Shown piece by piece: positions 42,771 to 50,712 of a stretch of DNA of 50,712 nucleotides; positions within the stretch are counted from its first letter, which is position 1; the number at the start of each line of letters is the position of its first letter. Below the pieces are notes generated by a model. It was not told the DNA's origin. It made no database searches and saw only the letters and a program-made list of their open reading frames with translations. The translations under genes and the position numbers were made by a program. Source of the DNA: an uncultured Lachnospiraceae bacterium (GTDB lineage: Bacteria > Bacillota > Clostridia > Lachnospirales > Lachnospiraceae); NCBI GenBank assembly GCA_944380065.1, contig CALWGM010000099.1:1-50712 (forward strand), read 5' to 3'.

Positions 42771-42900
42771 AGAAAAGCCCAGGCTGAGTCTGAAGATGAA
42801 TTCTCCAATAAATTGGAGAAGGCATCTTCAGATTCAGCCGTGAGGTTTTTCGGCGAAAGCCGGAAAACCCGGGAAGCCGGAGGGTTCCCGGGGCTTTTCT
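42771..42900 (+). ncRNA. Multi-branched structured RNA between pheS and pheT, unknown family
   Basis: A closing stem AGAAAAGCCC (42771-42780) with GGGCTTTTCT (42891-42900) encloses three hairpins. H1 runs 42782-42839: a 17-bp lower stem with one G-U pair and a 9-bp upper stem around AATAAATT. H2 runs 42844-42869: an 11-bp stem with a GAAA tetraloop. H3 runs about 42869-42891: CCGGGAA with TTCCCGG, sharing a base or two with the closing stem. It is non-coding and lies between two genes of one operon. It could be an mRNA control element, a processing signal, or an insertion with terminal inverted repeats. No known RNA family comes to mind. Confidence 0.65.
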
Positions 42901-42949
42901 GGAAAGCGAAGGGAAGCAGGACATAAAAAATAGACGAGGAGAATAAATT

Positions 42950-45367
42950 ATGGTTACATCTTTAAAATGGATCAAAGCATATGTGCCGGATCTGGATGTG
43001 GAGCCCCAGGAATATATGGACGCCATGACACTTTCCGGATCCAAGGTAGAGGGATATAAAAGACTGGATGAGGATCTGGAAAAGATCGTGATTGGACAGG
43101 TCATGTCCATCGGGAAGCATCCGGATGCAGACAAGTTAGTGGTCTGCCAGGTCAATGTGGGAGAAGAGACGGTACAGATCGTGACCGGGGCGCCCAATGT
43201 ATCGGAGGGCGCGAAGGTGATCGTTGTGCTGGACGGCGGCCGTGTGGCCGGAACCCACGCGGACGGCAAGACGGTGCCCGGCGGCGTGAAGATCAAGGCC
43301 GGAAAACTCCGGGGCGTGCCGTCCTACGGTATGATGTGCTCCATCGAGGAGCTGGGCTCCAGCACGGATATGTATCCGGACGCAGACCCGGACGGACTCT
43401 ATATCCTGCCGGATGACGCGCCTGTGGGGGAAAGCGCCATTGCGTATCTGGGGCTGGATGATGTGGTAGTGGAGTATGAGATCACATCCAACCGGGTAGA
43501 CTGTTTCTCCGTGCTGGGAATTGCCAGGGAGGCAGCTGCTACCTTTGGCAAGGAATTTGTTCCCCCGGTGGTGACAGAGACCGGGAATGACGAGGATGTG
43601 AATGATTATATCAAGGTGACGGTGGAGGATCCGGAGCTTTGTCCCCGCTATACGGCCAGAGTGGTGAAAAATATCAAACTGGCGCCCTCCCCGGAATGGA
43701 TGCAGAGACGCCTGGCGGCTCATGGCATCCGCCCCATCAACAACATCGTGGATATCACCAACTATGTGATGGAAGAATTCGGGCAGCCCATGCACGCCTA
43801 TGACATGGACACCATTGCCGGACAGGAGATCCGGGTGCGCCGCGCGGAAAACGGCGAGAAGTTTGTGACCCTGGACGGTCAGGAGCGCACGCTGGATGAT
43901 ACGGTGCTGATGATCTGCGACGGTGAGAAGCCGGTGGGGCTGGCAGGCATCATGGGCGGGGAAAACTCCATGATCACGGATCAGGTCCACACCATGCTGT
44001 TTGAGGCGGCCTGCTTTGACGGTACCAATATCCGTCTCTCCAGCAAGAAAGTGGGACTGCGCACCGACGCGTCCTCCAAGTTTGAAAAAGGACTGGATCC
44101 CAATAACGCCATCGAGGCCATGAACCGTGCCTGCCAGTTAGTGGAAGAGCTGGGCGCCGGAGAAGTGGTGGGCGGCGTTGTGGACGTTTACAGCAAGCCC
44201 ATGGAAGGACACCGGATTTCCTTTGATCCGGACTGGATCAACAGCCTGCTGGGTACGGATATTGATGAGGAGACCATGCTGGGTTATTTCCGGAAAATTG
44301 ATCTGGATTTTGACCCGGAAACCAGAGAAGTGGTTGCGCCGTCCTGGAGACAGGATCTGATCCGCGATGCGGATATCGCGGAGGAAGTGGCAAGATTTTA
44401 CGGATATGACAACATTCCCACCACGCTGCCCCATGCGTCCACAGTCGGAAAGCTTTCCTACAAGCTGCGGATCGAGGAACTGGCCAGGGAGGTGGCGCAG
44501 TTTAGCGGGTTCTCCCAGGCTATGACCTACTCCTTTGAGAGTCCGAAGGTGTTTGACAGGCTGCGGATCGCCGCAGACAGTCCGCTGCGTCGGGCGGTGG
44601 TGATTTCCAACCCGCTGGGAGAGGACTTCAGTATTATGCGGACCATTTCCCTGAACGGGATGCTGACCTCCCTGTCCACCAACTACAACCGGAGAAATAA
44701 GGATGTGCGTCTCTACGAGCTGGGGAATATCTACCTGCCGAAGCAGATCCCGGTGACGGAGCTGCCCGAGGAGAGGATGCAGTTTACCCTGGGATTCTAC
44801 GGGGAGGGAGATTTCTTTACCATGAAGGGCGTGGTGGAGGAGTTCCTGACCACCGTGGGAATGACCCAAAAACCGGCCTATGATCCGGCGGCGGATCTGC
44901 CATTCATGCATCCCGGCCGGAAGGCAAATATTGTCTATGACGGCCAGGTGATCGGATATCTGGGAGAAATCCATCCGACAGTGGCGGCCGCCTACAATAT
45001 CAAGGAGCGCGTTTATGTGGCAGTCATCGATATGCCGGAGATCGTAAAACGGGCGACCTTTGACCGGAAAAATGAGGGAATCGCCAGATTCCCGGCGGTT
45101 TCCCGGGACCTTTCCCTGGTGGTGCCCAAACAGATCCTGGCGGGACAGATCGAGGCGGTTTTCGCCCAGAGAGGCGGAAAGCTGCTGGAAAGCTGCGAGC
45201 TGTTTGATATTTATGAGGGCGAGCAGATCCAGGAAGGATACAAATCTCTGGCTTATAAGCTGACCTTCCGTTTAAAGGACCGTACGCTGGAGGAAAGCGA
45301 TATTACCTCCGTGATGAAAAAGATCATGAACGGGCTGGATCAGATGGGAATTGAGCTGAGACAGTAA
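42950..45367 (+). CDS. pheT: Phenylalanine--tRNA ligase beta subunit
   Basis: An 805-residue beta chain, the usual length for the long bacterial form. Domains in order: an N-terminal segment with KWIKAYVPDLDVEPQEYM, an EMAP/tRNA-binding domain (about 40-155, VGEETVQIVTGAPNV), the B3/4 editing domain (EITSNRVDCFSVLGIAREAA, DIMGGENSM-type loops; here AGIMGGENSM), the B5 domain, a catalytic-like core, and the C-terminal FDX-ACB anticodon domain (RFPAVSRDLSLVV). It follows pheS with a 193-bp gap that holds a folded RNA. GAGGAG precedes the ATG. It is co-transcribed with queA. Confidence 0.97.
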   Translation: MVTSLKWIKAYVPDLDVEPQEYMDAMTLSGSKVEGYKRLDEDLEKIVIGQVMSIGKHPDADKLVVCQVNVGEETVQIVTGAPNVSEGAKVIVVLDGGRVAGTHADGKTVPGGVKIKAGKLRGVPSYGMMCSIEELGSSTDMYPDADPDGLYILPDDAPVGESAIAYLGLDDVVVEYEITSNRVDCFSVLGIAREAAATFGKEFVPPVVTETGNDEDVNDYIKVTVEDPELCPRYTARVVKNIKLAPSPEWMQRRLAAHGIRPINNIVDITNYVMEEFGQPMHAYDMDTIAGQEIRVRRAENGEKFVTLDGQERTLDDTVLMICDGEKPVGLAGIMGGENSMITDQVHTMLFEAACFDGTNIRLSSKKVGLRTDASSKFEKGLDPNNAIEAMNRACQLVEELGAGEVVGGVVDVYSKPMEGHRISFDPDWINSLLGTDIDEETMLGYFRKIDLDFDPETREVVAPSWRQDLIRDADIAEEVARFYGYDNIPTTLPHASTVGKLSYKLRIEELAREVAQFSGFSQAMTYSFESPKVFDRLRIAADSPLRRAVVISNPLGEDFSIMRTISLNGMLTSLSTNYNRRNKDVRLYELGNIYLPKQIPVTELPEERMQFTLGFYGEGDFFTMKGVVEEFLTTVGMTQKPAYDPAADLPFMHPGRKANIVYDGQVIGYLGEIHPTVAAAYNIKERVYVAVIDMPEIVKRATFDRKNEGIARFPAVSRDLSLVVPKQILAGQIEAVFAQRGGKLLESCELFDIYEGEQIQEGYKSLAYKLTFRLKDRTLEESDITSVMKKIMNGLDQMGIELRQ

Positions 45368-45376
45368 GGAGAACAC

Positions 45377-46402
45377 ATGAAGACAAGTGATTTCTATTTT
45401 GATCTCCCGCAGGAACAGATTGCCCAGGATCCCCTAAAAGACCGTTCGTCTTCCAGGCTCCTGGTGCTGGACAAGGAAACGGGAGAATATGAACACCGTG
45501 TTTTCCGGGATATTGTGGACTACCTGCACCCGGGGGACTGTCTGGTGTTAAATAATACAAAGGTGATCCCGGCGCGCCTGTTTGGCGAGAAAGAGGGGAC
45601 GGGCGCCCACATCGAGATCTTGCTTCTGAAACGGCGGGAGAATGATATCTGGGAGACATTAGTGAAGCCGGGCAGGAAAGCAAAGCCGGGGACAAAGATC
45701 AGCTTCGGCGGAGGGCTGCTGACCGGCGAGGTGATGGATGTGGTGGAGGAGGGCAACCGTCTGATCCGTTTTTCCTATGAGGGGATTTTCGAGGAGATCC
45801 TGGACCAGTTAGGGCAGATGCCCCTGCCGCCGTACATCACCCATCAGCTGAAGGATAAGAACCGCTATCAGACCGTCTACGCCAAATACGACGGCTCCGC
45901 GGCGGCTCCCACAGCGGGACTTCACTTTACGCCGGAGCTTTTAAAGCAGGTAAAAGAGATGGGAGTGGAGATTGCCGAGGTGACGCTCCATGTGGGGCTT
46001 GGCACCTTCCGTCCGGTGAAGGTGGAGAACGTGCTGGAGCATCACATGCATTCTGAGTTTTATATGATCGATGAAGAGGCGGCGGAAAAAATCAACCGGA
46101 CCAGGGAAAACGGCGGCCGGGTGATCTGTGTGGGAACCACCAGCTGCCGCACCATTGAATCTGCCGCGGATGAGAACGGACGTCTGAAGGCATCCAGCGG
46201 CTGGACAGATATTTTCATCTATCCCGGCTACCGGTTTCAGGTGCTGGACTGCCTGATCACCAATTTCCATCTGCCGGAATCCACGCTGCTGATGCTGGTT
46301 TCCGCCCTGGCAGGGAGGGAGCATATCCTGGCGGCTTACGAGGAAGCGGTGAAACAGGGGTATCGGTTTTTCTCCTTTGGGGATGCCATGCTGATCGTTT
46401 AA
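45377..46402 (+). CDS. queA: S-adenosylmethionine:tRNA ribosyltransferase-isomerase
   Basis: A 341-residue enzyme that moves the ribosyl group of SAM to preQ1 in the anticodon of Tyr, His, Asn and Asp tRNAs, giving epoxyqueuosine. Characteristic segments are [68 protein letters not shown], and [19 protein letters not shown]. It starts 9 bp after pheT with AAGGAG. It is the last gene of the phe operon and is followed by a terminator. Other que genes are not in the window. Confidence 0.97.
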   Translation: MKTSDFYFDLPQEQIAQDPLKDRSSSRLLVLDKETGEYEHRVFRDIVDYLHPGDCLVLNNTKVIPARLFGEKEGTGAHIEILLLKRRENDIWETLVKPGRKAKPGTKISFGGGLLTGEVMDVVEEGNRLIRFSYEGIFEEILDQLGQMPLPPYITHQLKDKNRYQTVYAKYDGSAAAPTAGLHFTPELLKQVKEMGVEIAEVTLHVGLGTFRPVKVENVLEHHMHSEFYMIDEEAAEKINRTRENGGRVICVGTTSCRTIESAADENGRLKASSGWTDIFIYPGYRFQVLDCLITNFHLPESTLLMLVSALAGREHILAAYEEAVKQGYRFFSFGDAMLIV

Positions 46403-46439
46403 CACCGTTTTCTAACATTTGTTGGGTTACGGGAATGAG

Positions 46440-46469
46440 AAAAGGACAGTGAAAGACCTGTCCTTTTTT
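46440..46469. terminator. Bidirectional terminator between queA and the aminopeptidase gene
   Basis: AAAGGACAG (46441-46449) pairs with CTGTCCTTT (46458-46466), with more Ts after the right arm (to 46469). On the other strand the arm is followed by CTTTTCTC. A small GCCGGA/TCCGGC hairpin (46511-46527) lies just past the aminopeptidase stop and may help leftward. Confidence 0.8.
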
Positions 46470-46544
46470 ATTGAGAACAATTGCGGCGGGAGTGGGAGGG
46501 ATAGAAATAAGCCGGACACAGTCCGGCGCTGTCTGCATTGCCGC

Positions 46545-47819
46545 TTAGCAGAAAAACTCCTGCATGGCCCGAATCATGTAGACCGTATCCTTCACCCCGG
46601 CAGTCTCATAGGGGGAGTGCATGGCCAGCTGGGGCAGGCCGATGTCCACGGTATGGAGAGCCACCCTGGTGTTGGAAATATTTCCCAGGGTGGAGCCGCC
46701 CGCCATATCGGAACGGTTGACAAAGGTCTGAAGGGGAACGTCCGCCTGCCGGCAGATGTCCCGGAACATGGCGGCGGAAACCCCATCGGTACAGTATTTC
46801 TGATTGGCGTTGAATTTGATCACGATTCCCCCGTTCAGATAAGGACGGTTGGAAGCGTCTGTCTTGTCTGTGTGGTTTGGATGCACCGCATGGGCATTGT
46901 CGGCGGAGAGCATCAGGCTGTCCGCCAGGTGAATCCGGTAATCTTCCCGGGTGTATCCCAGACACTCATGGACTCTGGTCAGCGTGTCGTAGAGGAAGGT
47001 GGACGCCGCACCCTGTTTGGTGCCGCTTCCCACCTCCTCATTATCCAGGACACAGTGAACCGCCATGTAATCCTCTTTTTTCCCGGCCAGAAGACCCTGC
47101 AGGGAGGCAAAAGCGCACTGCAGATCATCCAGACGGCTGCAGGAGAGGAATTCCCCGGAAGCGCCCCAGATGCTGGCAGGCTGCCGGTTGTAGAGGAAAA
47201 GATCATGGCCGAGAATTTCCTCTTCGCTGATTCCGGCAGCCTCTGCGATCTGTTTGAAAAAGCTTCCCTTTGCGTCGCCGCAGCCATAGAGGGGCAGCAT
47301 ATCTTTCTGCGCGTTGTATTTGTAGCCGTTATTGATTTCCCGGTTCATGTGGATAGCCAGGTTGGGAATCAGCACCAGATCCCGGTTCACATCCACCGGG
47401 AGAGAACGGAATTCTCCGGTGGCGGCGTCCTTTATGATCACTCTTCCGGCCACGGAGAGCGGCCGGTCAAACCAGGGGGCGCAGAGCATCCCGCCGTAGG
47501 GTTCCACGTTCAGCTTCACATAATGTCCCTCCACATCCAGTTCCGGGTTTTCCTTGATCTTGTAGGTGGGGGAATCGCTGTGGCTGGCCGCGATGCGCAT
47601 CCCCTTCATTTCCCGGGCGGGAACCGTGAAGGCGATCAGGGAAGAGCCGTTCCGGGTGACAAAATAGCTGCCGCCCGGCGCGACGTTCCATTTTTCATTT
47701 TCTTTTAATTCCGCAAATCCGTTTTCCGTAAGCAGATCCGTCATGGCCTTTACGGCGTGGAACGGGGAAGGGCATTTCTGGATAAAATCTGCCAACTGTC
47801 TGGCTGTTTCTCTGTACAT
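46545..47819 (-). CDS. M18-family metallo-aminopeptidase
   Basis: A 424-residue cytoplasmic peptidase of the M18 (aspartyl aminopeptidase, apeA/B-like) family. Metal ligands sit in the usual places: AASHSDSPTYK (His and Asp), a central LDDLQCAF (Asp), DNEEVGSG (Glu pair), and AMHSPYETAG (His) near the C-terminus. The regions between form the dimerisation lid. It removes N-terminal residues from peptides, with a preference for acidic residues in known members. It is followed on the same strand by nothing close; the permease gene lies 60 bp upstream of it, so the two may be one unit for peptide and amino-acid use. AGGAGG lies just upstream of the ATG. Confidence 0.92.
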   Translation of the reverse strand: MYRETARQLADFIQKCPSPFHAVKAMTDLLTENGFAELKENEKWNVAPGGSYFVTRNGSSLIAFTVPAREMKGMRIAASHSDSPTYKIKENPELDVEGHYVKLNVEPYGGMLCAPWFDRPLSVAGRVIIKDAATGEFRSLPVDVNRDLVLIPNLAIHMNREINNGYKYNAQKDMLPLYGCGDAKGSFFKQIAEAAGISEEEILGHDLFLYNRQPASIWGASGEFLSCSRLDDLQCAFASLQGLLAGKKEDYMAVHCVLDNEEVGSGTKQGAASTFLYDTLTRVHECLGYTREDYRIHLADSLMLSADNAHAVHPNHTDKTDASNRPYLNGGIVIKFNANQKYCTDGVSAAMFRDICRQADVPLQTFVNRSDMAGGSTLGNISNTRVALHTVDIGLPQLAMHSPYETAGVKDTVYMIRAMQEFFC

Positions 47820-47879
47820 GGGATATCCTCCTTATCTCAGTGAAAAGGCAGGGGAAACATGGATCCTGCCGGCGTTTCC

Positions 47880-49292
47880 CTATGCGTGCTCTCTGTTTTT
47901 CCGTGCGATCCGCGGCATGATAAAGCCCAGGCCGATCAGCACGAAAGGCGTGATGATATTCAGAATCAGCTGGAACCTGTCCTCCGAGTAAATTCCCAGG
48001 ATGCAGGCGAAGGCTGTGACGAAGAAGCACCAGCCGCCGATCAGCATACCGGGCACCCGTTTTCTGACAAACTGGTATTCGGCAGTAAATTTGTCGCCCA
48101 GCCGTTTCAGGGCGATATACGCGGCGAACACCCAGAGATAACGCAGCGGCATGCAGACGGAGTTTACCTTTACCAGCCACTTCACCAGGGCGTCCACGTT
48201 CTCGATCCCGAATACGGGTACGATGATCAGGATGGAAACGATGATCAGGATCAGCTTGTGCCCGTTGGTATAAGTGCCGTATTTGTTTTTCTTAAACAGC
48301 GCTTTCGGGATATACTTTTCGTCGGCGCTGTCCAGAAGCATCCGCAGCGGCGCGTCGATGGACAGTACCATGACGGAAAACTGGCTGATCAGGTTGACGA
48401 TGGCGTAGATGACCACAAACAGGTCTCCCACATGATAATACTCGCCCAGCATCTGGAAGGCGTAGTAAGCGCCGTTGGTCATCAGATCCTCCGGGATATT
48501 GTTGGAATCAAACATCATTCCCAAGGCGATGGTTCCCAGCATGGCGCAGACAGCCACCATGGCGGCCAGCGCGATCATACCGCGGGAAAAATCCTTCGCC
48601 GGATTTTTGGTCTTATTTACATAGGGAGAAAGCTTCTCGCAGCCGCCCACCGCAAATACCAGGATGGAAAGGCTCAGGAAGAAATTGCCGTCGAAGGTGG
48701 GCATAAAGGTGTCCACAGACCAGTCGATCTTCAGCACCTGGGCGTCGGTGATGCCGGGCGCGGCGATCATCATGACAATGAAAAGCAGCGACATGATGAA
48801 CATGGTGGAACCGGCAATGGCGGTGAGTTTTTTCAGAACGCCCAGTCCTCTGGAGGCGATCCATACCGCGAACAGGAACAGGATCAGGCAGATGACAGCC
48901 AGCAGCTGTACATTCATCTCGCTGGCTCTGGCGTCACGGAAAAAGACCCAGCTGGCCGCGATGACGGAAGAGTTGGGCTTCTGGGAAATATAGGGCATGT
49001 GCACGATCCAGTAGGTCCATCCGGCCATGTAGGCCATACCGGGGCTGATGGTGCGCCGGATCCAGGAACTGACGCCTCCGTTTTCATTTTTAAAGGTGCT
49101 TCCCAGCTCGCCCACCATCAGGGCGTAGGGAATAAAATAAACAGCAAAAAGGATCAGCCAGGATACAATCGCTTTCAGTCCGCCGTATTCGGAAAAACCG
49201 TTGATCACATTTCCGAATCCCCAGACGGTGGAAAAGGCCATAAAGGCAAGATTGTACCAGAGGATCTTTTTTTCGTTTTGGGTTTTGTTCAT
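47880..49292 (-). CDS. APC-superfamily amino acid permease (GadC-like)
   Basis: A 470-residue integral membrane protein with about twelve helices. It starts WYNLAFMAFSTVWGFGNVING, has the APC helix-1 glycine-rich loop, and ends with a short basic tail. The layout matches GadC-type exchangers of the APC superfamily, but the substrate cannot be read from sequence. GadC proteins exchange glutamate for GABA, though related members carry other amino acids; no decarboxylase gene is adjacent. It has its own promoter at 49353-49382 with a leader hairpin, and is followed by the aminopeptidase gene with a 60-bp gap. Confidence 0.88.
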   Translation of the reverse strand: MNKTQNEKKILWYNLAFMAFSTVWGFGNVINGFSEYGGLKAIVSWLILFAVYFIPYALMVGELGSTFKNENGGVSSWIRRTISPGMAYMAGWTYWIVHMPYISQKPNSSVIAASWVFFRDARASEMNVQLLAVICLILFLFAVWIASRGLGVLKKLTAIAGSTMFIMSLLFIVMMIAAPGITDAQVLKIDWSVDTFMPTFDGNFFLSLSILVFAVGGCEKLSPYVNKTKNPAKDFSRGMIALAAMVAVCAMLGTIALGMMFDSNNIPEDLMTNGAYYAFQMLGEYYHVGDLFVVIYAIVNLISQFSVMVLSIDAPLRMLLDSADEKYIPKALFKKNKYGTYTNGHKLILIIVSILIIVPVFGIENVDALVKWLVKVNSVCMPLRYLWVFAAYIALKRLGDKFTAEYQFVRKRVPGMLIGGWCFFVTAFACILGIYSEDRFQLILNIITPFVLIGLGFIMPRIARKNREHA

Positions 49293-49352
49293 AACAGATC
49301 TCCTCTCGGTTTGGTATAGAAAGCTGAATCCGTAGATTCAGACAGTGCCAAC

Positions 49353-49382
49353 ATTCTATCTGTTCCCGGTGTCGGCTGTCAA
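49353..49382 (-). promoter_or_regulatory. Promoter of the permease (and probably aminopeptidase) genes
   Basis: Leftward, TTGACA (49382-49377), an 18-bp spacer and TAGAAT (49358-49353). The leader of about 54 bases contains a CTGAATC-cgta-GATTCAG hairpin (49323-49340). Confidence 0.7.
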
Positions 49383-49405
49383 GGAAAAAGTGCTGGAAAC
49401 GGCAG

Positions 49406-49440
49406 AAAAACAGCCGGCAGAGAGGATACCTGCCGGCTGT
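49406..49440 (-). terminator. Terminator of tyrA
   Basis: ACAGCCGGCAG (49410-49420) pairs perfectly with CTGCCGGCTGT (49430-49440). Leftward, five Ts follow (49406-49410), 15 bases after the tyrA stop. Confidence 0.88.
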
Positions 49441-49454
49441 CCGGAGCACAAAAC

Positions 49455-50555
49455 TCATTTTTCGTAGATGGTATAGTGGTGCTTTTTCAGCAATTCCACC
49501 GACTTCTGATAGGAAGCCTGGTCGTAGAATTCCACCTGCAGGACGCCCTGCTGGAATTCCCGGTTGTGGATGATGCCGATATTTTTGATGCTGATGCCGT
49601 TGGTGGCCAGGATGGTGGCCACGGTGGCGATTCCTCCGGCCTCGTCCACCAGGTCCAGGAACAGCTGGTAAACCGGATGGAGCACACCCTTGTGGGAAAT
49701 GTTGAAGGAGTCGCGGTATTCTTTGGCGCTGCTGAAAAACCGGCGGATTTCCTCCTCGCTGCCCCGGGCGATGGTATCGCGGGTCTTTGTCAGGGCCTTT
49801 AAATACACGTCGATCAGCTCTAAGATCTGGGTCTGGTTGGCAACGCAGATATTTTCCCACATGGTGGGGTCAGAGGACGCCACCCGGGTGATATCCTTAA
49901 AGCCCCCGGCGGCAATTGTGCGCAGGGTTTCATTCTCATCGTCCAGATCTTTCACCAGGTTCACCAGCGTGGATGCGATCACCGTAGGCAGGTGGCTGAC
50001 AGATCCCACAGAAAAATCGTGTTTCTTATAAGGAAGGATCATGGGGAGAGCGCCGATGCTTTTTACAAAGGCCTCGAACTCCGCCACCCGGAAACCGGGA
50101 ACCGTCTCCGTGGGAGTGAGGATATAAAAAGCATTTTCCAGCATGTAGGGCGTGGAATATTCGTATCCCACATGCTCTGTGCCGCACATGGGGTGGCCGC
50201 CGATAAAATGCTTTTCCAGTTCCGGATATTGATGAATGTTTTCGTGAATCCGGTTTTTGACACTGCCCACATCGGTCAGCAGCATATTGTCATGGAGAAT
50301 GCCGGATAAAACCTGCACGTAATCATTGTTGTGCAAAACCGGCGCGCACAGATAAATGTAATCGCAGTCTGCGAATTCTTCTGTAACGCCGCTGCATTCT
50401 TTGGCAATCACACCTTCGGTGAGAGCCATATCCAACGTTTCCCGGCAGGTATCGTAGGCAATCAGTTCAATCTGCGGGTGGATGCGGTGGATGGTTTTTG
50501 CGACAGAGCCGCCGATATGTCCCAGGCCGATAAAGCCGATTTTTTCTGGAATCAT
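49455..50555 (-). CDS. tyrA: Prephenate dehydrogenase with C-terminal ACT domain
   Basis: A 366-residue enzyme that oxidatively decarboxylates prephenate to 4-hydroxyphenylpyruvate, the committed step to tyrosine. The N-terminal Rossmann motif is IGFIGLGHIGGSVAKTIH. The catalytic part has LTDVGSVKNRIHENI, HFIGGHPMCGTEHVGYEYS, and HDFSVGSVSHLPTVIASTLV with the catalytic histidines. The last 75 residues form an ACT domain (AGGIATVATILATNGISIKNIGIIH), the usual tyrosine feedback site. It is a monofunctional TyrA without a chorismate mutase part. I chose the start at 50555 because GGGGG is 8 bases upstream; an in-frame upstream ATG at 50663 lacks a site and falls on the promoter start. Confidence 0.95.
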   Translation of the reverse strand: MIPEKIGFIGLGHIGGSVAKTIHRIHPQIELIAYDTCRETLDMALTEGVIAKECSGVTEEFADCDYIYLCAPVLHNNDYVQVLSGILHDNMLLTDVGSVKNRIHENIHQYPELEKHFIGGHPMCGTEHVGYEYSTPYMLENAFYILTPTETVPGFRVAEFEAFVKSIGALPMILPYKKHDFSVGSVSHLPTVIASTLVNLVKDLDDENETLRTIAAGGFKDITRVASSDPTMWENICVANQTQILELIDVYLKALTKTRDTIARGSEEEIRRFFSSAKEYRDSFNISHKGVLHPVYQLFLDLVDEAGGIATVATILATNGISIKNIGIIHNREFQQGVLQVEFYDQASYQKSVELLKKHHYTIYEK

Positions 50556-50665
50556 AAAATATTCCCCCTGTTTTGTTTCAGATTCGGAACCTGCTGGCAG
50601 ATTCCGGCGCGGAAGCAGGCACAGCAGCCTGTGCGTTTTCCGCTGATATAAGATCGACTGCAACG

Positions 50666-50694
50666 ATCATAACGCTTTTTGAAGGGAAAGTCAA
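50666..50694 (-). promoter_or_regulatory. Promoter of tyrA
   Basis: Leftward, TTGACT (50694-50689), a 17-bp spacer and TATGAT (50671-50666). The start near 50660 leaves a leader of about 105 bases. A small CACAG/CTGTG-type hairpin lies near 50616-50636, but no T-box or other riboswitch core is seen. Confidence 0.75.
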
Positions 50695-50712
50695 CACTTT
50701 AACGTGCGAAAG

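Noticed and set aside
46419-47708. A 429-residue rightward frame opposite the aminopeptidase gene
   Set aside because: It is a shadow of the M18 peptidase, whose metal ligands are intact on the other strand.
47859-49319. A 486-residue rightward frame opposite the permease gene
   Set aside because: The opposite strand encodes a clear twelve-helix permease. This frame is His/Gly/Asp-rich without any domain.

Overview
The window looks like a chromosomal segment of an anaerobic, spore-forming Clostridia of the Lachnospiraceae type. The evidence is a SpoIID-like protein, a T-box leader on pheST, strong AGGAGG ribosome sites with consensus sigma-A promoters, YesMN and Bce-type signalling, a direct GlnRS, and GC-rich codon use in most genes. 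This placement is inferred from gene content and style; there is no rRNA gene in the window.

Layout. 1-4.8 kb: the 5' tip of a leftward gene, a small LysM protein, a rhomboid-fold membrane protein with a C-terminal zinc ribbon, glnS, and a MocR-type regulator. 4.9-7.8 kb: a leftward three-gene cassette (two alpha/beta-hydrolase esterases, then an ATP-grasp ligase) of unknown product. 8-16.4 kb: amino-acid biosynthesis, namely a homocysteine S-methyltransferase, ilvN-ilvC, two tandem leuD-leuC pairs, and thrC. 16.5-21.9 kb: a small membrane protein and a YesN/YesM two-component system with a divergent, permease-less sugar-type binding lipoprotein. 22-26.7 kb: a complete branched-chain-amino-acid-type ABC importer in the order J-G-F-H-M. 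26.7-29.1 kb: pckA and deoC. 29.2-29.5 kb: a promoter-to-terminator non-coding unit that resembles 6S RNA. 29.6-32.7 kb: a SpoIID-like protein and a YihY-family protein. 32.8-37.5 kb: a leftward Bce-type antimicrobial-peptide sensing and detoxification module (RR, HK, ATPase, permease). 37.7-41.2 kb: a GNAT acetyltransferase, then an AT-richer island with a Fic protein and a DUF4143-type ATPase. 41.3-46.4 kb: a T-box-controlled pheS-pheT-queA unit with a large structured intercistronic RNA. 46.5-50.7 kb: leftward M18 aminopeptidase, an APC permease, and prephenate dehydrogenase.

The genes fit an amino-acid-centred economy: making Val/Leu/Ile-type precursors, Thr and Tyr, importing branched-chain-type amino acids, charging Phe and Gln tRNAs, and trimming peptides. 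PckA links this to central carbon. The best candidates for undescribed biology are: the ATP-grasp/double-esterase cassette, with a microsatellite at the ligase ribosome site; the multi-branched RNA between pheS and pheT; the fully symmetric overlapping divergent promoter between the YesM kinase and its lipoprotein; the Fic protein with five exact heptads and a winged-helix tail beside a 12-bp operator; and several enzymes with altered key residues (MocR without its PLP lysine, GlnRS with a divergent KMSKS loop, LivG without LSGGQ, LeuC with a changed Fe-S loop, rhomboid without catalytic residues).
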